62,000 nucleotides of DNA, taken from assembly GCA_030141605.1 (NCBI GenBank), contig JAQGDQ010000248.1, positions 1-62,000 of the forward strand, read 5' to 3'. Position numbers and translations under genes: made by a program. Of this stretch, positions 56,629 to 62,000 are shown in pieces. The notes under the pieces are model-generated. The model had not been told where the DNA came from, ran no database searches, and saw only the letters and a list, made by a program, of their open reading frames with translations. How positions within the stretch are numbered: the stretch's first letter is position 1; each line of letters starts with the position of its first letter. The stretch comes from Tubiluchus corallicola (taxonomy: Eukaryota; Priapulida; Priapulimorpha; Priapulimorphida; Tubiluchidae).

Positions 56629-57959
56629 CTGCTTCTTGAATGCAGAATTGAGTATGTCTTTTTCTCAGACGGGGTTGATTTCTGAATGGACTTATTCCTA
56701 CATTCATACTTGGAATGTCCTTTTTGCCCACATGAAAAACAATAAGCTTTTTTAGACTGTTGATAATTTGTGTCTTTGCGACCACTTATTTGATCAGCGA
56801 TATCATGATCAATTTTTCCATTGGCAATAGAGGAAACCTTTTTAAAGTTTCTTGTGCCCTTCCCCTTAAATGGTTTAATTGGTGCCACTTCTGTTGTAGA
56901 AGTCCAATAAATATCAGCACAATCTGCCATTTCTAAGTAGGAAGTGAATTTTTGCCTTTTCAGATAGGCAACTAAATCGTCAGGCAAACTAGTATATGCT
57001 TGCTCTAGAAAGAAATGATCACAGACGGCCTCTTTTGTTTTTGCGTCAACAGCATTTAACCATGCATTGCCAGCTTTGCGTACACGGCTGAAATAATTTC
57101 TGAAGGTTTCAGATTTATATTTGTGCGTATCGCGAAATGCTACACGATAGGCCTCTTTGGAAAGTTTATATGCGTCAAGTATTCGTTGTTTTACCGTATC
57201 ATAATCAGCTATCTCATCTTCTGAAAGTTCATCTAGTGCTCTATTCGCACGAGGTGTTACTACCCTGCTTAAATTTGCTACGTAGTCTCGCTTAGGGACT
57301 TTATTAACGCTCATGCAGCGTTCAAAATTGGAAAACAATTCCAAGATATCCATTTTAGAGTCATCCCAAACTGGTAGCTTAATTTTCAGTGGTGACTGAT
57401 TGTAATCTGGTGTACTTTGATTCATATAACTGTTCATCCCCATTTGACTTTGTAAGCGCATTTGTTCTAATTTTATTTGCTCTGTTTGTAAAATTTTTTC
57501 TTGCAATTGCAATTCTATCTGCTTAGTTTGTGTTATTTGGAAATAATTATCAGGTGCTTGCATTTGTTGCACAGGTAACGCATCCTGAAACATATTAGGA
57601 ATGTTTGGTGGCGGCGTTGTGTAAGGTTTAGATTTCACGACTCCACCAAAATTTTGTATAGCATGTTGGACACTGGGAGTGGACGTAGTGAGGGGGAGCT
57701 CGGCCGTTGCACCCTCGTCATCACGTGCATTCTGCTGTGTCAGCTGCGTATCAGGGAGACTAACATTTTCTTCCTGAACTGTGCCTTCATCAGGATTAAC
57801 TATGTCAGATTCAACAAAATTCTGGAACGCTAATATGCGAGTTATTAATTCTTGCTTGCTACCTGAGGTTGGTAAACCAAATGCTTTTGCTGTTTCCAAA
57901 AGTTCAGCTTTTCTCATGGAATCTAAAGCTTCTTTCGTCAAAATAACTTTGGATTCCAT
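56523..57959 (-). CDS. gag: gag with SAP motif, SCAN-like capsid region and zinc knuckle
   Basis: The frame has 478 codons. A SAP motif is at residues 8-46 (GLPTSGSKQELITRI). A SCAN-like segment lies at about 265-350, recognised by YKSETFRNYFSRVRKAGNAW, then DAKTKEA and FLEQAYTSLPDDLVAYL. One CCHC knuckle (CFSCGQKGHSKYEC) lies near residue 408. Gag forms the virus-like particle of the element, and the knuckle binds its RNA. SCAN domains of vertebrate zinc-finger proteins are thought to derive from Gmr1-type gag, so the similarity supports the classification. The start is the ATG before the SAP motif. Confidence 0.86.
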   Translation of the reverse strand: MESKVILTKEALDSMRKAELLETAKAFGLPTSGSKQELITRILAFQNFVESDIVNPDEGTVQEENVSLPDTQLTQQNARDDEGATAELPLTTSTPSVQHAIQNFGGVVKSKPYTTPPPNIPNMFQDALPVQQMQAPDNYFQITQTKQIELQLQEKILQTEQIKLEQMRLQSQMGMNSYMNQSTPDYNQSPLKIKLPVWDDSKMDILELFSNFERCMSVNKVPKRDYVANLSRVVTPRANRALDELSEDEIADYDTVKQRILDAYKLSKEAYRVAFRDTHKYKSETFRNYFSRVRKAGNAWLNAVDAKTKEAVCDHFFLEQAYTSLPDDLVAYLKRQKFTSYLEMADCADIYWTSTTEVAPIKPFKGKGTRNFKKVSSIANGKIDHDIADQISGRKDTNYQQSKKAYCFSCGQKGHSKYECRNKSIQKSTPSEKKTYSILHSRSSCLELFREEQGLTPILQIRIMSVISETVITIYGLQ

Positions 57960-58638
57960 TATGTATTAATTGTTTCAGTGAATGTATGAACTAAGGTTGC
58001 TAATTCACAAGAGTTATACTGTAGTAACTGTATAGGTAAGCAGAAAAAAAACGCTTAAAGTAAACTAAGTCAGAATACCCACAAGTAATGCTATGGTAAT
58101 TTATGCGCTAAGTTCAGACAGTGCTTTATAGGAAAGTCTGTTTGCACTGTGTATTTAAGGGATCTATAGCCAGAGAAAAATTTCCACGCAAATACTATGA
58201 AGCCAGTTACTATGCTAAATACACCTATGTACGGGCATTCACGCAATAACAACTTATTACCTTGAAAACACAAAACTTAACCGTAAATAGAAAATCATGT
58301 GGTGACACACCAAACAGGTATTTTAGCATAAACAAGCATAGGGTTTTATCAGTCTAGTAAAAATTGCAGATATTAGGCATTTATGATTTACGGTACAACA
58401 CAGTATAAACTGATTAGTATTACCAACATAATTATTAAATTTCCTGCAATCATAGACAGCTCTTCCCTAAAAATTTGTTGCTAAACTACTTTCGTTAAAA
58501 GTTGAAACTCACAACAATTACACTGTTCACATGTACTAGAATGAAGAAAAACAATAACTACTACTGCTGTAAACTGATGTCAAATTAATTATGACAAACC
58601 ATTGCTACAACTGTTATACTGTGGCAATTACTTTAAAA
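57960..58638 (-). other. Retrotransposon leader between primer site and gag
   Basis: About 680 bp without a long frame; it is the 5' untranslated leader and packaging region by position. Confidence 0.6.
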
Positions 58639-58650
58639 CCGCTGCCACCA
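58639..58650 (-). other. Primer-binding site, tRNA-Leu type
   Basis: On the coding strand TGGTGGCAGCGG starts one base after the 5' LTR. It is complementary to a tRNA 3' end CCGCTGCCACCA, which is that of a eukaryotic tRNA-Leu as I recall it. Confidence 0.7.
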
Positions 58651-58651
58651 T

Positions 58652-59853
58652 TGTGATGACCCTGATCCTGTATTTCCTCTAGGGGAATCAAAGAGGGGCA
58701 TGCTGCGTTAGTTTTACATCTCATAACAGAAGGGAGCTAGTATGATAGTCACTAAATGTATGGATGCAGATCGGCCTAAGGCTAATGTTAAAAATACGGG
58801 GGACTATGGCCTATTTGCATTCTATACACTAATGGATTGAAGAAAGAAAAAGATCAAATGGCAGACATTAAAATAATTAATCAAACAATTTAATCGTTAA
58901 CAAATTCCAAAGTGATTCGATTTAAGCAAAAGTTCAGTAATAACAAAGATATAGCAATATTGACAAAGCTTGGGGTTAGTAGGGTATATACGTTTGCATA
59001 AAGTTCATGTCTGCCCACTTTGTACCTAGGTTTTTTGAAACACCTTTCCTTTAAAGCGAACAGTTTGTAGAACGGTAGCAATACGTCGTATAACCTCTGC
59101 GTCTGAATACAGTTGCGATTCCAAACTTCGTCAGAGAAACTACCAATTAGTCTTTACCCAGCAAGTAGCATCGAAGAACATTAGGCTAGTATACGTGATG
59201 TTTACGTTATCAGTGCGACGTTAGTTACGATCGTAACAAAAGCGAAAAGTACCTGTTACCACCCTGGATGTGGTTCTGTAGTAGGTCGATCCATTTGTCA
59301 GTCAGTGGTTAACTCCACTACTGCAGACTGCAGGCCAGCATCTCTGGGACCACTCTGGTTGACGACCACGTGTTACACCAACTAGGCTCTCACAGTATCA
59401 CCATGTACATTACACACCATATCTTGTGTGAAACTTTCTAGTACGGCATTTCTCTTCAACAAAATATAACTTCACAGAGACGAGTAAACGACCTGTCTCG
59501 TTCTGTGTCAAGTTGCCGTCTATATCTAAACAGTGTTAAACGAAGTTCGTCGAGAAGCCACTCGCTTAAACAGCTATAATTTTATTCACCTGTACACTAT
59601 CGTTAACCTTGACTTAGCCACTGCATTACAGCCGCGATAGGGCAGACAAGAGTGGGTCAGACGGAATTCAAAAGGGGGTTTGTTAGTAGGTGCCTACATC
59701 CTAACAAAATATCAATAATTAATAATACAATTAACTATCACTGCCAGTAGCTAGATATCATACATATCAACTAATTAAATATATTGTATGAATAGGGCTT
59801 AATGTTGCATAAGCATAATGTGAGAACTATTAAATGTAGGGCGAAACATGACA
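58652..59853 (-). repeat. 5' LTR of the Gmr1-type element
   Basis: 1202 bp; it differs from 52005-53206 at about six positions and joins unit D directly at 59854. Confidence 0.93.
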
Positions 59854-62000
59854 ATCAGAGTATAAATTTCTTCAATACCTGAAGATTGAACTTAATTAAT
59901 TACCAGTAACATCTGACAACAATTTAATATCCTTACAAAAACGAACTAATACACCTTTACACAAAATTGGTAATTGGACGAGAGCCAATAAATTGTCGGT
60001 TAATTACTGTTAAGTTTATGTTAATTAGCAATAAACTGTCACCACAAGATCATGCAGCCCTTAAAATTAAAATGTGTATTAAGCCTATAATACAAAATTA
60101 ATCTATTATCTCAAAGTCACCAAAATATGACATTTTGTAATTGTTTATGATAATATTTCCTCATGTAAAAATTGTCTATTTAAACTGTAATGGCCCGTGC
60201 ATATAGGGGCACACCATAGGAGCCAGTTAATGGTAGTCGCTGTTAAGTTCGATCAGTTCCTTGGCCGAGCTGGGAGTACTAACCGACTGCCCACTAAACG
60301 AAACAGACAGTAGCTGAGCGAAGGCAGACTCTACGGGGCTCTATTTAAATAGCATGGATTCTTTTGTGGTGTGATGGATGAAAGACAAGTTTTTATCTAT
60401 ACCTCAAAAATCAAACTGTAACCAGTCGAATAAGTAACAAAATATTAGTTTAATGACACAATAAGAACATCAACAGTCGTGAAATTTAGCTATTTGCAAA
60501 CAATGGAAATTAGTAATAAGCAAAAGTGAATCCGAAAACGCTACTATGGCATGAAGTAAATGCAGTGACAAAAACATACAAAAATCATACAGTGTTCCTG
60601 ACTACTTAAAGGATTCCTACTTAGACTACCAGCCACCCCTAAACGCGTATGCTAGCATAATATCTTCTCCAAACGGACGTAGTTTGTAGTCATAGTCATT
60701 TAGAACGACTAAAGTATGGTTCAGACTTTATCTAATGGGTTCACGACCCCCACAGTAACGACGTAAAAATCTGAGAGAAACGTAGTTAAAGTAATAAAGT
60801 ATTTAAGTAACAATTTATCGTCGGTTTGCACAACTTTCAAACTGCTACTCAACAATTGGAATTTTTGAATTCCTATAACAGTGAACAATGCAATTCTAAA
60901 ATATGAATAGTGTCATTTCAATTACGATTATTGTTGATTTCTATCCTCTTTGTTGACAAATACTACGCGTAATTATTATGCTATAGTTGAAAGTAAACAA
61001 CCACGAATGGCTCATAATATAGTAACTGTGTTCGTCTTATACTGCACCTCATGGCTTGTATTTGTTACTAGTGAATCAAGAGACAAGACCTCTGGAAGTC
61101 TAAAGTATAATGCAGCGTTAAATTCGAAAAACGAAGAAGAACCATACTTCAGCTCTACTCAAAGTTCTCTTAATAAAGGTTAGTCTAAAAGCCTAAACAA
61201 GATTTAACAAATTATATAATCATATTTACATCAGCTGAAACAAAATGCATTAACTGCTCTGTAAGAGTTAGCAATGGCGTTTTTCATCAGATTTGTAATA
61301 AATCATATTTTCTCGTATTCATCTTCTGTAATTGCTCTGTGATAAAAGAGTCTTAATAACTAATCAATTTTTAGCAAAACCATTTCCATAGTTTTTGGTA
61401 ATGATAATGCAAGTTCATTTTTGCAGAACAGATTTCGCCAGAATCAAGGATTATTGGTGGAGAGGATGTCGTTGGCAGAGAATTTCCCTTCATGGTATAA
61501 TTTTTGTTGTTTAAACTAAGTTTCATAAGCAAGCCTCTATTAATGGGCACAAAGTAAGTGAAAAGACACCTGACACTTTCTATACTTATACGAAAGACAC
61601 GTGCAGTGCCATCATTTGACTGGATCTGCATCTTTAGCGAGTATAAGATCTCTTTCATTTAATAATAATAATATGGTGTATGTCTTGAGGCGGAATAAGG
61701 TTTTGTAATCTCTTGCTGGGACCGAGCCAGGTTTTGATAGATGGAAAACCTCAGTAAAGGCAATCCTGGTGGAAGTAGGTAAGCTTCCAACGAGGACATT
61801 AAACCAATCGTCTTCATGGATGATAACAGTGACAGGATAGACTCCAAAAACTAGAGAAGCAATCAAATAAAATATTGTTTATTGTACTAATGTTACTATA
61901 AACTAGCAAACCCGTACAAAACATTTGTGACATTGTTACATATAGGACCTATTTTTACCCGATAAACAAGGTTGTTGTCGTTCTCGTTTCTGTCACTGCC
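59854..62000. repeat. Tandem segmental unit D (partial), near-identical to 1-2147
   Basis: Every base matches position minus 59853 with no indel. I found only two differences (near 60 kb: C for T at the equivalent of 17, and C for G at the equivalent of about 449). Units A, B and C differ far more from each other. It includes protease exons 1 and 2. Confidence 0.92.
61007..62000 (+). CDS. Serine protease copy D, 5' part only (exons 1-2 visible)
   Basis: Exon 1 is 61007-61178 and exon 2 is 61427-61494. They are identical to copy A over the signal peptide, propeptide and RIIGG activation site. Exon 3 onward lies beyond the window. Nothing can be said about the specificity loops. Confidence 0.8.

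Larger units (their letters stand above)
52005..59853 (-). mobile_element. Gmr1-type Ty3/Gypsy LTR retrotransposon, defective
   Basis: This is a 7849-bp element on the - strand with two 1202-bp LTRs that differ at about six positions. Both have TGT..ACA ends. The order is 5' LTR (58652-59853), tRNA-Leu-type primer site, gag, protease, integrase, reverse transcriptase, RNase H, polypurine tract, 3' LTR (52005-53206). Integrase before RT is the hallmark of Gmr1-type Ty3/Gypsy elements. No target-site duplication is seen. Pol has a 4-bp duplication, an internal RT deletion and RNase H frameshifts. Confidence 0.92.

Overview
The window is AT-rich eukaryotic (metazoan, probably invertebrate) DNA. 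The genes have GT..AG introns, signal peptides and chymotrypsin-fold or leucine-rich-repeat (LRR) products, and metazoan-type retrotransposons sit among them. I cannot name the species. No bacterial operon, CRISPR array or rRNA is visible.

The basic structure is a tandem array of one two-gene cassette. Each unit holds a seven-exon serine protease on the + strand, followed tail-to-tail by a five-exon multi-module LRR protein on the - strand. Unit A (1-11998) has an apparently intact protease but only the last LRR exon, because about 6.8 kb is deleted. Unit B (11999-29364) has an intact protease and a decayed LRR gene. Unit C (29365-52004) has a protease with an open frame but weakened expression signals, and the only intact LRR gene (1003 codons), whose intron 1 carries a 5.1-kb non-LTR retrotransposon. 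Unit D (59854-62000) is cut by the window end and nearly identical to 1-2147, at a constant offset of 59853. Between C and D lies a 7.85-kb LTR retrotransposon (52005-59853, - strand).

Both cassette genes start with a signal peptide and end with a hydrophobic tail, so both products are probably secreted and held at the cell surface, perhaps by a GPI anchor. The protease copies keep the catalytic triad and all splice phases. Their coding differences concentrate in two substrate-contact loops: the segment just before the catalytic Asp, and the loop around Cys220. The LRR gene is built from symmetric phase-1 exons, each carrying the C-terminal cap of one LRR block and the whole of the next block. 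A paired, fast-diversifying surface protease and LRR protein is the best candidate for an undescribed system here. A recognition or immune role is inference only.

The LTR element is a Ty3/Gypsy relative with the order gag-PR-INT-RT-RNaseH (Gmr1-type, integrase before RT). Its gag has a SAP motif, a SCAN-like capsid segment and one zinc knuckle, and its primer-binding site fits tRNA-Leu. Its LTRs differ at only about six positions, yet pol is broken in several places. Other mobile DNA includes a solo LTR with a 5-bp target duplication in unit A, a fold-back MITE containing a CT tract in units B and C, an old RT fragment, and a tRNA-like SINE relic in each of units A-C.
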